64,000 bases of DNA from Dendrolimus kikuchii (GCA_019925095.2 CM034414.1:4504001-4568000), one strand, 5' to 3'; counted from the stretch's first letter, positions 43,764-53,535 are shown. The notes: generated from the letters alone by a model not told the origin. Program-made: numbers and translations.

Positions 43764-45598
43764 TATCGCCAATCCCAAACAGTCCAGGCCTATACTATGA
43801 AAATCTAGGTACTTTAAGGTTTTATAATAGTTTTTGGAACATGGTCACTTTTACAGATTTCTCCTACATACAACCTCATATAGAAAATATTAAAAATATA
43901 ATAAATACCGTTAAAACAACCTGTAATAGTTATAAATCAAGTAAAATTCAAACAGACTGCTCTAACACATTAAATCCGTTAGAAACTCTCCTAGTTAACG
44001 TAGAAAATAATTTTATAGCTGTATCACATCTCACAAATAAAAATCGTATTAAAAGATCTTCGTGGTTCGGTTTTGGCGGACCTATTCTTAAACAGTTATT
44101 CGGATCCTTAGATGAAGATGATGCAAAAACCTTCTCTGACGCTATCAATGCCGTCCAAGACGATCAGAGACATCTATCGTCTTTAATGAAAGATAACATT
44201 CACGTAATCTCTTCCGCTATCGATACTTTTAATAATACAATTAGAAGACTAAATGATAATGAACAAATATTAAATCAAAACATGGGTAAATTAGATACAA
44301 TTTTAGAAACCGTTTTGCAAACAACTTCCAAATTAGAAACTTCTTCTTATCTATCTTTAACCTTTAGCGCAATAGAAAGTTCTTTAATAACTTTAAATTT
44401 TAACCTTGAAGACATTATAGATGCAATTCTGTTCGGAAAACAAAACATAATTCATCCTTCTATTTTATCCCCAGTTCAATTATATAATGAACTAAGTTCC
44501 AACCAAAATATTATAGCTCAAAACTTCCCAGTCTCATTAAGCATAGAAAATATGCACACTCTCCTAGATATCTCATCAGTTTCTAGCTTTGTTAATGGAT
44601 CTAAACTAGTATTCGTCATAAGAATTCCGTTAATAAACTTACAAGAATACAATCTCTATCATATTTTTGCTCTCCCTACTCCGCATGATATAAATAATCC
44701 TCATTCCTTTGCTATGATCAATCCAACTACTAGATTTCTTGCTATAACCGATGATAAATTAATGTACTCAACAATGGACTCTACGAGTGAGTGCAAAAGT
44801 GTAACAAAAGAATATTATCTGTGCAAACTAAGTGATGTGCATCCTACCGCAACAAATCCAATTTGTGAAGTGATAATCCTAACTAAACATATAAACAAAT
44901 TACCAAAACCTTGTGATTATAAAGTAATAATTAGTGATATTGACGTTTGGCAAAAACTTAATAATAATAAGTGGTTATATGTACAGTCTGATCTAACTAA
45001 ACTATCTGTTAAATGTAACAATACTCTTAGTGACTACGATATTGTTGGAACAGGAATCCTCAAGGTTCCTAAAGGCTGTAAGGCTTTTCATAATCTTCTA
45101 CAATTTGTTGCATCTACAGAGTATGAGTCTAAACTGTATTTACCTTCTCCAAATTTTAATATTATAGAAGATGATTGCTGTTCCAAGAAAAGGATAAATA
45201 ATACGATTCCATATTTAACTCCTATTAAATTATCTCACATCGATTTAGATTCCTTGCATTATGTCACACATAGATTAAATCAGTTCAGTGACGAAATAGA
45301 GAAAATAGAAAATCAACCTTACCACATTAAATATGGAAACTATTTTAGCGGAATTACAACAATCTTGTCTGTATGTGTTTTAGCTTATATGTCTTTTACT
45401 ATTTATAAGAAATGTTGTAAGAAACCAAGACGAGATACAACCCAAAATGAGCCTGGTTGTTGTATAAAAATATTCAATAATTGTTATGCTAAGCCTAATA
45501 CCCAAACAAATCTTCAGATTCAGAATAGAGCATTTGAAGTATCTGAAAACTCGGAAGAATCTCCCTCGAGTTTGAGGAGAAATTTACATATATATTAG
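43715..45598 (+). CDS. env: Retroviral envelope glycoprotein, F-like
   Basis: 585 residues from the first ATG at 43841, but the frame is open from 43715 and conserved-looking sequence (G-L-Y-Y-E-N-L-G, then R-F-Y-N) precedes that ATG. No signal peptide is encoded by the contiguous frame, so the mature message is probably spliced. A CTCCGACTCAG acceptor-like site ends at 43757. Counting from ATG 43841: a furin-like R-I-K-R at 69-72; a Gly/Phe/Leu-rich fusion-peptide-like segment (S-S-W-F-G-F-G-G-P) directly after it; D-E-D-D-A; a coiled-coil-like N/D/L-rich stretch (~110-170); a Cys-containing ectodomain; and a transmembrane segment near 502-521 (I-T-T-I-L-S-V-C-V-L-A) with a ~60-residue Cys-rich tail. 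This is the layout of baculovirus F-like Env of errantiviruses. It mediates membrane fusion in that family. No inactivating break is seen. Confidence 0.85.
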   Translation, partial: FHSRAIAPGAISDSGLISPIPNSPGLYYENLGTLRFYNSFWNMVTFTDFSYIQPHIENIKNIINTVKTTCNSYKSSKIQTDCSNTLNPLETLLVNVENNFIAVSHLTNKNRIKRSSWFGFGGPILKQLFGSLDEDDAKTFSDAINAVQDDQRHLSSLMKDNIHVISSAIDTFNNTIRRLNDNEQILNQNMGKLDTILETVLQTTSKLETSSYLSLTFSAIESSLITLNFNLEDIIDAILFGKQNIIHPSILSPVQLYNELSSNQNIIAQNFPVSLSIENMHTLLDISSVSSFVNGSKLVFVIRIPLINLQEYNLYHIFALPTPHDINNPHSFAMINPTTRFLAITDDKLMYSTMDSTSECKSVTKEYYLCKLSDVHPTATNPICEVIILTKHINKLPKPCDYKVIISDIDVWQKLNNNKWLYVQSDLTKLSVKCNNTLSDYDIVGTGILKVPKGCKAFHNLLQFVASTEYESKLYLPSPNFNIIEDDCCSKKRINNTIPYLTPIKLSHIDLDSLHYVTHRLNQFSDEIEKIENQPYHIKYGNYFSGITTILSVCVLAYMSFTIYKKCCKKPRRDTTQNEPGCCIKIFNNCYAKPNTQTNLQIQNRAFEVSENSEESPSSLRRNLHIY

Positions 45599-46130
45599 AA
45601 AAAACTTATAGTAATCCATAAATAATAATTTTGTTAATTTTTTAGTAATAAATAATTTTACTAGTTCATGTTAATGTCTCATAGAAATAATGAATAAAAA
45701 CTACTATTCCTTTACTAAAGTTTTACTATTTCTTTACCAGTTCTCAAAGAATAAAATATTTACCATATCTTTACCAATTCTTATAATGAAAATAATTATA
45801 CTAGTTCTTTACAAGTTCATACTAGATCTTATGATCAAAATTGTTTTCTACATCTTTACTAGTTCATAGGATATTTTACTATTTCGTTACAAATTCTTAA
45901 ATCATTGCTATTTCTTGACTAATTGTAATATTTCAATTCTCGTGTTACTTAATAGCTTAAGCACTAAAATATGTAATTTGTTCAACTTTTCTAATAATTG
46001 ATACATAGTAATTTTAAAATTCTAGCTGTAAAATAAAACTGTATATTTTGTTAAATGTACTGTGTAAATGTTTGTAACTTCTTGGTGTCTCAATCTACTC
46101 GCATCTTTTCCTTATTTGATGCTCCGTTTT
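45599..46130 (+). other. Env-PPT spacer with degenerate repeat
   Basis: AT-rich 3' untranslated segment of the provirus. Between about 45700 and 45910 variants of TTACTATTTCTTTACCAGTTC recur five or more times at irregular intervals. No ORF. Confidence 0.6.
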
Positions 46131-46141
46131 AAGGGGGGAGG
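46131..46141 (+). promoter_or_regulatory. Polypurine tract
   Basis: AAGGGGGGAGG lies directly upstream of the LTR's TGTTACAACC. It is the expected plus-strand DNA priming site and fixes the left boundary of the LTR. Confidence 0.85.
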
Positions 46142-46449
46142 TGTTACAACCCTATGCAATAGGCACTTATTGCTGAGTCAAACATCTCATTGACATAGAT
46201 TTCCAAAATGTCGATCAGCAGTAATTGCCTATAAATACCAAATCTTTTTACAAATTCAGAGAGTTCTCTTGGTTATTAGCCACAGCTCTACAGCAACGGA
46301 CCTGGTTTATGCCTGCCGGCTGGATTGCTCAAAACTAATACCATATCGGTCCGGTAGACCTTTGAGGTCCCGTATATTGAGACTCCAAGTCAATTATTAT
46401 TCATAATAATAAAATAAAAGGTTCCTGTAAGCCAAAATTAGGTTACACA
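46142..46449 (+). mobile_element. 3' LTR of the provirus
   Basis: It starts TGTTACAACC after the polypurine tract. 46142-46378 is identical to 34737-34973. TATAAATA is at 46230-46237 and TCAGA at 46256-46260. The continuation includes AATAAA at 46408-46413 and ends with GGTTACACA at 46449, roughly inverse to the start. That gives a TG...CA LTR of 308 bp. The right limit is inferred, because the upstream copy does not share 46379-46449. Confidence 0.7.
46230..46260 (+). promoter_or_regulatory. LTR core promoter (3' copy)
   Basis: TATAAATA with a TCAGA initiator-like motif 28 bp downstream. In a functional provirus the same sequence in the 5' LTR would drive the genomic RNA. Confidence 0.5.
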
Positions 46450-46769
46450 TAAGTTTTTATCCGTGCAGGAACGGAGAAAGAATACAATTTCCTGCGGCCG
46501 GGCGGCCTGTCATAAGAGGCGACTTAACAACCCACAGCCAGGTGGTAGGGCATTTGCCCGACTGGATGGCTACCACCCGTGGTCTAAAGTATGTCGCCAT
46601 AACAACCTTGAGTTGTGTTCCAGCATTAGTGACCAGGCTCCAGTCTCCCTTAAAGAGCAGCAGCGCATTTGTAACAACTTTGATGTTGCAAATGTCCATA
46701 GGCGTTGGTTCCCACTTTCCATCAAGTGGGCCGTCTGCGTGTCTGGTGATCTCCTGCAAAAAAAAAGTT
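46450..46769 (+). repeat. R1 retroposon, full length, sense
   Basis: It begins TAAGTTTTTATCCGTGCAGG directly at the inferred LTR end and finishes GATCTCCTGCAAAAAAAAAG. Its first base adjoins the LTR, so either the provirus inserted at the R1 boundary or R1 inserted at the LTR edge. Confidence 0.8.
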
Positions 46770-47088
46770 TAAAATTAAGTTTATTACCTACCTACTCCTA
46801 CGTGTTATTGCTGTTTAAAGAGAAGAAGCGGCAACAAAATCCCCAGAAACACGACCAGCTTAAACACTATTACAGTCAATGTGGGGAAGTCCTCCAATGG
46901 GGTAAGTTCGTATATCTCTCGTTTTTCACCTTTTTTAAACGGAATTCAACGTCAACTACAATTTGAAGTCAGAATCAAATGGTATCTTAGCTTTACTGAC
47001 CGATTTGTGGTCGTCGATGCTATTCAAACATGAAAATAAATTGTGGTGTATGGAGTTCCCCCACTGACGGCCTTCCCCATGCTCAGCG
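46770..47088. other. No gene identified
   Basis: No exon-like or repeat-like sequence recognised. Confidence 0.4.
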
Positions 47089-47341
47089 CGTTCCCTTAGT
47101 AGTTCACAATGATCAAAATGCTCCGTTAGCCGTTCCACAAGGCGACCGCGGTCGTTGTGGTCGTGGCGAAAACGTCACTAATGACGTTATCATTTCGATC
47201 ACACAACGCTCACAACGACCTATGTCAAGAGGTGGGTCGAATAACCGTTCCACTTGGGTTTACGATTATAACGCCGGCAACCAAGTGGAACGGGCAAAAT
47301 CGCGGTCGTGAACGTGGTCGTTTTCAGTCCCTAATGGAACG
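47089..47341 (+). mobile_element. R5 MITE, copy C
   Basis: The ends CGTTCCCTTAG and CTAATGGAACG match the other R5 copies; the interior is ~85-90% like copy B at 22444 by eye. It contains GGCGACCGCGGTCGTTGTGG, a dyad around CCGCGG. Confidence 0.75.
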
Positions 47342-48030
47342 TAGTCCCTGACATATTTCATTGTTATCTGTGTGAATTTTTCTTTTTTTTCAAAACATAC
47401 ATAAAAACAATTATATTTAAAAGAATTAATGGAGGTGCAACAAAAAGGTTTACCTACTATGAGACAGGACACTTCTTTCCACGTTTCTTTTTGATCTAAT
47501 TTGGGCATGGAGTGAAGGTAGCATTTCTTAAGGTTACCCCTTTTGTCGGGACCAGCGGAGGCTGTCATTTGTTCGTCATAATTTAATCTAAGTATGTTAC
47601 AGTCGAGGCACACCACGCGATTGGGAAAGGGCGCACAGCGAGAGAATGGAGAGATCCAGGAAAAAGTTCGATGACAATAGGTTCGTTCGCATTTATTAGG
47701 TTACACTTTTTATATTTTCTTTTAAATATACAAGATCTGGCATAAAATTCTACATTCCTAATTTTCAACAACTGCTAAGTAAAGAAACTTTAATACCTAT
47801 GGCTTGGTAAATAGGTGTGGAAATAATAGATTTTACGGGAGGCGAAATAAAACCCAACCCAAGGAAGTCATATTGAAAGACGATGTTGTTGTATTATGTG
47901 ATCTGTGATGTTGTTACACATAAAATTCCATTTTAGTATATATAATTTTATTTTAGAAAACCTTTTTCTGATTCTAGAAAAGTATTCTGTGATTTTGCTT
48001 ATGACTTCTTCTTGTTGGCAATAATTTATG
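47342..48030. other. No gene identified
   Basis: No supported exon. Minus-strand frames at 47266-47616 and 47583-47771 overlap the MITE or lack splice context and look like chance frames. Confidence 0.35.
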
Positions 48031-48119
48031 CTTACAAGTGACATAAACAAAAAACACTGAAATGATATTACATATAAATTTAAATTATGTAAAATAATAC
48101 ATTCTAAAAAGTTTCAACA
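48031..48119 (+). repeat. Direct repeat, left copy
   Basis: CTTACAAGTGACATAAACAA through TCTAAAAAGTTTCAACA; repeated at 48923-49003 with an 8-base gap difference and one other single-base indel. The copies bracket ~800 bp of DNA. Confidence 0.75.
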
Positions 48120-48922
48120 CACTCCGGGCCCGGCGATGCGTATGCACAGCATCATTTGCACTGTTCAACCCGAGCGCGTCCACTGACTTTGGAGCATCAT
48201 TCATATGGATCCTCTGGAACTCTCCAGGCTTTGGATTGCTCTAACGTGTTCATCATTCTACTCGTTCATATGCAACTCAGCGCAAGCCATGTGTCCATGT
48301 TTTATTTTCTTAAAATGAACAAAGAATCCGTAAAATTTCACATACAAAATGGTATAACCTTAGATCATATATATCTCAATAGGTATAATTTTGTGTGAAT
48401 TGTTCTCCAAAATCCTCCCCACCAAGGAAAAAATTGCAGTGTTATTTAATATGTTCTATTATGTTTCACCTTCTGATATTTTTTCTTCAACTATACTTAT
48501 ATAGGTTCTGTTTCCATTTCAGAAATATTGTTTTTTGTCACCTCACTGTATGGTTCTCTGTAAAGCGTTCCTACCTTCTCAATTTGATCGAAATCTTCTG
48601 ACCTCAACATCTGGGTAAATATAATTGTTGTGTTCTTATCTTTTCGATCTTTCAGAAAACTCTTAATTGTGTAGCAAACGGCGGCCACTAGATATGTAGA
48701 GATACATCGAAAAGATGGTCCCGTTCACATCACACAAGTCCTGAGATCCATCAGTGGTTCATAATTTATGTAGTGCGTAATGATTCCATATTTGTCACGG
48801 TCGCCAGATGTTACGGATTATTTTATATTATATATATTTATATCTTGATAGCGAAAACGTTAATAAATAAAATAATAATTCGCTTCTTCATATATTATAT
48901 TGACTTGCTCTTAGGAAATTTT

Positions 48923-49003
48923 CTTACAAGTGACATAAACAAAAAACAATATTACATATAAATTTAAATTATGAAAAATAATACATTCTAAAAAGTTTCA
49001 ACA
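48923..49003 (+). repeat. Direct repeat, right copy
   Basis: Near-identical to 48031-48119, same orientation. The intervening segment has no recognisable gene. Confidence 0.75.
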
Positions 49004-49914
49004 ATATAAGAAGCAAGTTACTTTTCTGAGGTACTTCCTCTTCTTTGTTCTAAATATGGTTCTGCACGTCAAGCAAAGGCCTGAGCCAACTTGTAGGGCT
49101 TTGACTGACGCCAAACGAGGGAGCTCTTTTTTTTTTGTTAACGCAGGGGGAATACATTTCGTACTATACTGGGTCTTTTGTGGGGGTTTGACCTTACGCG
49201 GCGAGATTAAGCATCGCACAGCATGCGCGGGGAAGTCTAGTTACCAAATACTCCGCTAAACCTAAACCTGCGTCTCATGTACCCGCGTTTGACTTGGAAG
49301 AAAATTTGATCTTGAGCGAAGCTACATCTATGTTCATCCGCGCATCAAGCTTTGACCGCTCGGGAAGCAGGAGGACCAACTTCACTAGCAGAGGTGTGAT
49401 CTGCCACAGCCCCAAATGCATAAGGACCCCTGCGATGGAATCACGGGAGGAGATTTTGCGCACATCTGCGCCTCCGGAGGCCGGACTGACATCGGCGTCC
49501 AGGGGTCGCATGTGCAGCTCTCTCCCTAACCCTCTCGGCGGCCTCCTTGCGAGACATTACTGCCTCGTAGAAAGAGGAAACCGATTCCCAATGATCATCG
49601 CTGTATATATCCTATATACCCGCAGGGGGCTGTGTGGCGAAGCCTTAGCTGAGTAGCGACACCTCGGGCCTGACTCCGGGGGCCAAAGCAAGGCCCGAGC
49701 CTCCATGTTTGCCTTAGCCAGCCAGCACGGAGTGAAGATCGCTAGCGCTAAGACTCAAGCTCTAGAGGTGGAAGTGGTAAATAGCATAACGTAGGAAGTA
49801 GCTTCCGTGAACCTGAAGCCCACCTCTCGAGACCCCCTTAGCCACGCACACCCATGTTCCCCTTCGCCGATCTTATACGGCATTTTTATGGGCCCATGCA
49901 TGAATGGCGAGTCA
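49004..49914. other. GC-richer DNA, no intact gene
   Basis: This is clearly less AT-rich than its surroundings, with overlapping broken frames on both strands (for example 49294-49656 plus). The look is that of a degraded retrotransposon 5' region, but I cannot match a family. Confidence 0.35.
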
Positions 49915-50250
49915 ACTTCTGCCCATTTCATCCATGTACCCCGAACCTTGCGACGGGCAGACGCCATACTCCCCATAGTCCTAGACCCCTGGTTCCATTA
50001 GCAGTTCATCCCAATAGCCTGGTACCTTTTGTTCTCATTCCCTACAATAGTCCTACACTGACCAGGAGAAGCCCCTCTCCTTGGGTGTATTTTTAGATGG
50101 TGTAGACAGGGATAAACGCTGGTTAATGTCACGCCACATCTACATTAAATTTGTCAAGGGACCTCTACTTGTTGACCTTTCTTCCATGGCCTACGCAAGC
50201 GCTCGCAAAAGTCCGGGCCATTTTTACGTCCCGTGGTTTCTGAGACATGC
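49915..50250 (+). repeat. Dispersed repeat P, copy 2
   Basis: Matches 27027-27345. It has extra bases (AGAAGCCCCTC) relative to copy 1 and a short G-V-F-L-D-G-V-D-R-D frame, broken outside. The element class is unknown. Confidence 0.6.
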
Positions 50251-50449
50251 CAATAATAAGAAGTATATTAAATGGAAACCAGTTGAGCAATTTCAAAACC
50301 AAGCAAGTGCATTTTAAGTAATTTTACTCCACAGCACAAAAAATGTTAAGGACTTCAACGATGTACCTTTTGCAAACAATTTTTTAAGCTTATTGAGATC
50401 AATATCATATTTTGATCGTTTTCACGTATTTTGGCAAGTCGCGGACCGC

Positions 50450-50825
50450 GTTCATAATACCGAAGTAAGAAAGAGAGTTGGTCTGAAAGAGAGTGTCGGG
50501 GTGAAGGTAAGGAAAGGAATGCTCCGGTGGCTCGGGCATGTGGAAAGAATACATGATGAAAGAATGACTAAACAGATATACAATGCAAAAGTGGATGGAT
50601 GCAGAAGTCGTGGAAGGCCACGACACACCTTCCATGATTAAATTGATCGTGTACTAGCAGAAGGTGATGTCAGGAGCCTTAAGAACAGACGAGCGTGCAT
50701 GACAAGAGTTATGAATGTCAAAGAAGCAAGTGAGGTGTGTAAGAGTAAATCTAAATGGCGCTGTTGTTCGTGCCTACCCCGCAAGGGAACTGGCGTGAAG
50801 TTATGTATGTATGTATGTATGTATG
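50450..50825 (+). repeat. RTE-like LINE 3' end, longest copy
   Basis: The best preserved copy of this LINE tail. It opens with a V-R-K-R-V-G-L-K-E-S-V-G-V-K-V-R-K-G-M segment and continues L-R-W-L-G-H-V-E-R-I, K-V-D-G-C-R-S-R-G-R-P-R, then a stop in place of the next Gln (TTAAAT context at 50638). It ends with GTGAAGTTATG and five TATG units. RTE-clade LINEs typically end in short tandem repeats like this. Confidence 0.8.
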
Positions 50826-50960
50826 GCAAGTACAATACATTGGCAAAGGCCTAGTAAGACAGTAAATGCAAAACATTCATTTAATAAACCATATCAGTTA
50901 CGAGGTTTTGAAATTGCACAGCTGAATATCGAACACGAGTTTCATTAAAAAGATTTTCAT

Positions 50961-50966
50961 TTTATT
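50961..50966 (-). terminator. Polyadenylation signal of the Cys-rich gene
   Basis: AATAAA on the minus strand, about 105 bases downstream of the stop of the 51071-52129 gene, in AT-rich sequence. Plausible by position only. Confidence 0.45.
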
Positions 50967-51070
50967 TAATGCATTAAGTTAAATAATAATACGTTAGTAA
51001 GAAAAAGTTGTATAACATTATTCAAAAACATATAAAAAATATATAAGAATAAAAATATAAAAATATGTTA

Positions 51071-52129
51071 CTATTTACAAGCATGTTGACACGAACATTG
51101 TTTGATATTAGAACAGTTTTCGCAAATCAGAACACCCGTTTGCATTTCTCTCGCATTATTTTTATAATGGCAACATAACATATACACGCATTTGTCGCAG
51201 GTCTCCCTCTTGTATTCGCAACAATCCGGCTTCCCAACAGAATCTCCGCTGGACATGCAATCATTTTTAAACTGGCAATATTTGCATTTATCTGTCAAAT
51301 CTTGATTATAGGTTTTTGTTTTGACTACTGGCAACACACGTGGCCCGTTTCGAATTAAAGGACGATTTTGTGCAAGACTGTATTCAGATTCGTTTCTTTT
51401 GACTGTTGCAAACATTCTATTGACTTCTTCTATGGCATCTTTAGATCTGGTTTTTTGTTTCAACGAGTATTTTAGTTCATCTAACTTCATTTGAGGTATT
51501 GAAGAAGATTTGTGTTTAGTTAAATTAATCAAATATTCCTTCCCAGGCTGATGTTTATTGATTACAGTAAATTTACCATTCTCACAAGATTTATTTTCTT
51601 CGATAGTAGCTATGAATATTTGACTTGTACATAAATTCCTTGAATTAACCGTATCAGTTTGCAAACTAACATCTTTCGACGAAAAATCTGCTTTCCTATT
51701 AAAATCTGTTAATTTTTTATTCTGAAATACTGATAGTACTTCGTTAAGTAATGTTAGACCGCTGTTGAAATCTGTATTAGCTGTTTGTACTGTTTTATTT
51801 CTAACCTCCTTTTTTATTTCTTTAGGTTTATTATTTTTATTTACTTTATTAATATCGATATTACTTGTATTGTCTTCAACAGTAGGTCTTGAGGCATTGT
51901 TTTTCACACAAACTGGACACGTTTTAATTGTTTTTTCAAAGACTCTCTCGTTGTTGTTAAGGCATATGCCACATATGAATTTATTTCTAAGATGATGACG
52001 ATTTTCGTTAAGGTTCATCTTCGCTTCAATGTCTTTTTTGTAGGTTGTAATATCAATTTGTACTTTTTTGTAGCCGTTTGTTGAGATCATATGAAAAGGA
52101 GGTTCTGAAACGGCAAGACATATAACCAT
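51071..52129 (-). CDS. Uncharacterised Cys-rich protein
   Basis: A 352-codon open frame. From the ATG at 52129: a short hydrophobic start; a basic stretch; C-x2-C at 53-56 and C-x2-C at 71-74 (C-G-I-C and C-P-V-C), a zinc-ribbon-like pair; a long Lys/Asn/Ser-rich, probably disordered middle; and a Cys-dense C-terminus from ~281 with C-K-Y-C, C-D-K-C, C-E-N-C and C-S-C-x2-A-C. The frame is open only 15 codons upstream of the ATG, with an AG acceptor-like site there, so this could be the last exon of a longer gene. Codon use and the absence of indels argue for a real gene. I do not recognise the family; zinc binding is inferred from the Cys pairs only. It is surrounded by LINE fragments on both sides. 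Confidence 0.6.
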   Translation of the reverse strand: MVICLAVSEPPFHMISTNGYKKVQIDITTYKKDIEAKMNLNENRHHLRNKFICGICLNNNERVFEKTIKTCPVCVKNNASRPTVEDNTSNIDINKVNKNNKPKEIKKEVRNKTVQTANTDFNSGLTLLNEVLSVFQNKKLTDFNRKADFSSKDVSLQTDTVNSRNLCTSQIFIATIEENKSCENGKFTVINKHQPGKEYLINLTKHKSSSIPQMKLDELKYSLKQKTRSKDAIEEVNRMFATVKRNESEYSLAQNRPLIRNGPRVLPVVKTKTYNQDLTDKCKYCQFKNDCMSSGDSVGKPDCCEYKRETCDKCVYMLCCHYKNNAREMQTGVLICENCSNIKQCSCQHACK

Positions 52130-52389
52130 AACAGGGACTTTATTTTTATGTCTATGTGTTCTTTTATCACGGTCTTAGGAATGAATAAATTGACATAGAT
52201 TGTATTATATAAATACTTTCAATAACAGGAATGAAAATCATCAAACAAATATTTGTATCTCGGAAAATAACTAAGCCAAGATAGCTTAATCTGAATTAGG
52301 ATTTGCAGTTTACGCTACTGGAGCTAAATGTAGTGATTTTCAGGAATTGACCTTGCTGGGAATAATATCTAATATATATAAAATATATA

Positions 52390-52690
52390 CATAATATCAT
52401 GCCTGTTTCTCATGGGGGTAGGCATAGACTATCGATCTCCACTTGCGACGATCCTGACAAACAACTTTCGCTTCACCTACTTTCATTAACCTCTTCATAC
52501 ATGCACGTTTATTTGAGATGCTTTTCACCTGACCTCTCTTTAACCCTTCTGATATTTGATCATGGTGTTTTCGTCTCCGTCTACCGGCAACAACCCTACC
52601 ATTCACAATACTGTCATACACCTGTTTCTTGATTCTACTTTTATCCATTCTCTCTACATGTCCAAAGCACCTTAACATTCCTTTTCAACT
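52390..52690 (-). repeat. RTE-like LINE 3' end, diverged subfamily
   Basis: On the minus strand it reads M-L-R-C-F-G-H-V-E-R-M-D, then G-R-R-R-R-K-H-H-D-Q-I and S-N-K-R-A-C-M-K, then W-R-S-I-V-Y-A-Y-P. The order is that of the 50450 family but most residues differ. The 93-codon frame is open, yet it is only the C-terminal tail of a LINE ORF. Confidence 0.65.
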
Positions 52691-53149
52691 CTTGTTATTA
52701 CATCTTTTTTCAATTCGCTATATAATATATAACTTAAAATACAACCAACTATAGATGTAAGCCTGTACTTACACATGTAATTTTTCGTCTCTAAATCTCC
52801 CTGTCTGATGTGGATAGATCTGCATTCATATATAAAATTATTCGGATCCTACATAAGTACAAATATGTGATAATATATATTTAAAAATCTCAAAACAATA
52901 AAAATATTAGTCAAAAACGTAAAAGCAGAAAATGTGACTTTTTTGTGGCGTCAACGCACACGGCATTCATTTTGCCAATGTCAAAGTTAAGCAACGAAAA
53001 GGCAAATGGAAAGGAATTAAAATAATTATAAACCTAAAAATTTGTCCAGTATTTTGTACATGATATCTGCAAGTTTAGAATTTTGCCCCGAAGGCTTACT
53101 TGAAAAATTCATTCTGTATAATATTTCTAAGACAATAAAATTTAATGTA
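52691..53149. other. No gene identified
   Basis: AT-rich, no exon-like or symmetric sequence recognised. Confidence 0.4.
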
Positions 53150-53535
53150 CAGTAGAACCTTTTTAAGTCGAAAACCTCTGAAACTCGGAAAAGATTGTGT
53201 TCCTTCCCTTCAACCCTAGAACCTCCGTTGCTCGCAATCTGAACCCTCTATAAGTCGAAATAATTAATGACTCCCCTAGAAACAAATTCAGTACTTATTT
53301 TCCCTCTATAACTTGAAAAAATAAATTGGATTGTACGAGATACAGAATCTCGTACATAAGCAATATTTGATTTTACAACCGTTATTACAACTCGATTATT
53401 TGAATAAATCTTAACCTCTACGAGTCGAATGATTCCTTACAAAATTCGCTTAATCCAAATCCTCCATAAGTCGAAAACTCTATAACTCGTATTATTGGCG
53501 TCTCCATTCAAGTTCTACTTAAAGAGGTTCTACTG
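53150..53535. mobile_element. pogo/Tigger-like MITE
   Basis: CAGTAGAACCTTTTTAAGT at 53150 and its near inverse ACTTAAAGAGGTTCTACTG ending 53535 form 19-bp terminal repeats with one or two mismatches. Such CAGTAGAACCTC...AAGT ends are typical of pogo/Tigger elements of the Tc1/mariner superfamily. TA precedes the left end, but CA rather than TA follows the right end. The interior has repeated TAAGTCGAAA-like motifs and no ORF. Confidence 0.65.

Larger units (their letters stand above)
38181..46449 (+). mobile_element. Gypsy/Ty3-type endogenous retrovirus with gag, pol, env
   Basis: Parts in order: primer-binding site (38181-38192), GC-rich leader, gag (38641-39618), pol (39606-43763), env (43715/43841-45598), polypurine tract (46131-46141) and 3' LTR (from 46142). 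All three frames are intact over 6.9 kb. The Env has the plan of the baculovirus F-like envelope proteins carried by insect errantiviruses. This suggests a young, possibly infectious-lineage insertion. The 5' end is abnormal: no LTR touches the primer-binding site, and the only upstream LTR-like segment (34737-34973) is 3.2 kb away. Right boundary at 46449 is inferred from AATAAA at 46408-46413 and a ...GGTTACACA end. Confidence 0.85.

Noticed and set aside
46463..46966. 167-codon plus-strand frame
   Set aside because: It starts in an R1 copy and runs on through its A-tail into unrelated DNA; chance extension.
52397..52678. 93-codon minus-strand frame as a host gene
   Set aside because: It matches, motif by motif, the C-terminal tail of an RTE-like LINE ORF seen in several other copies.
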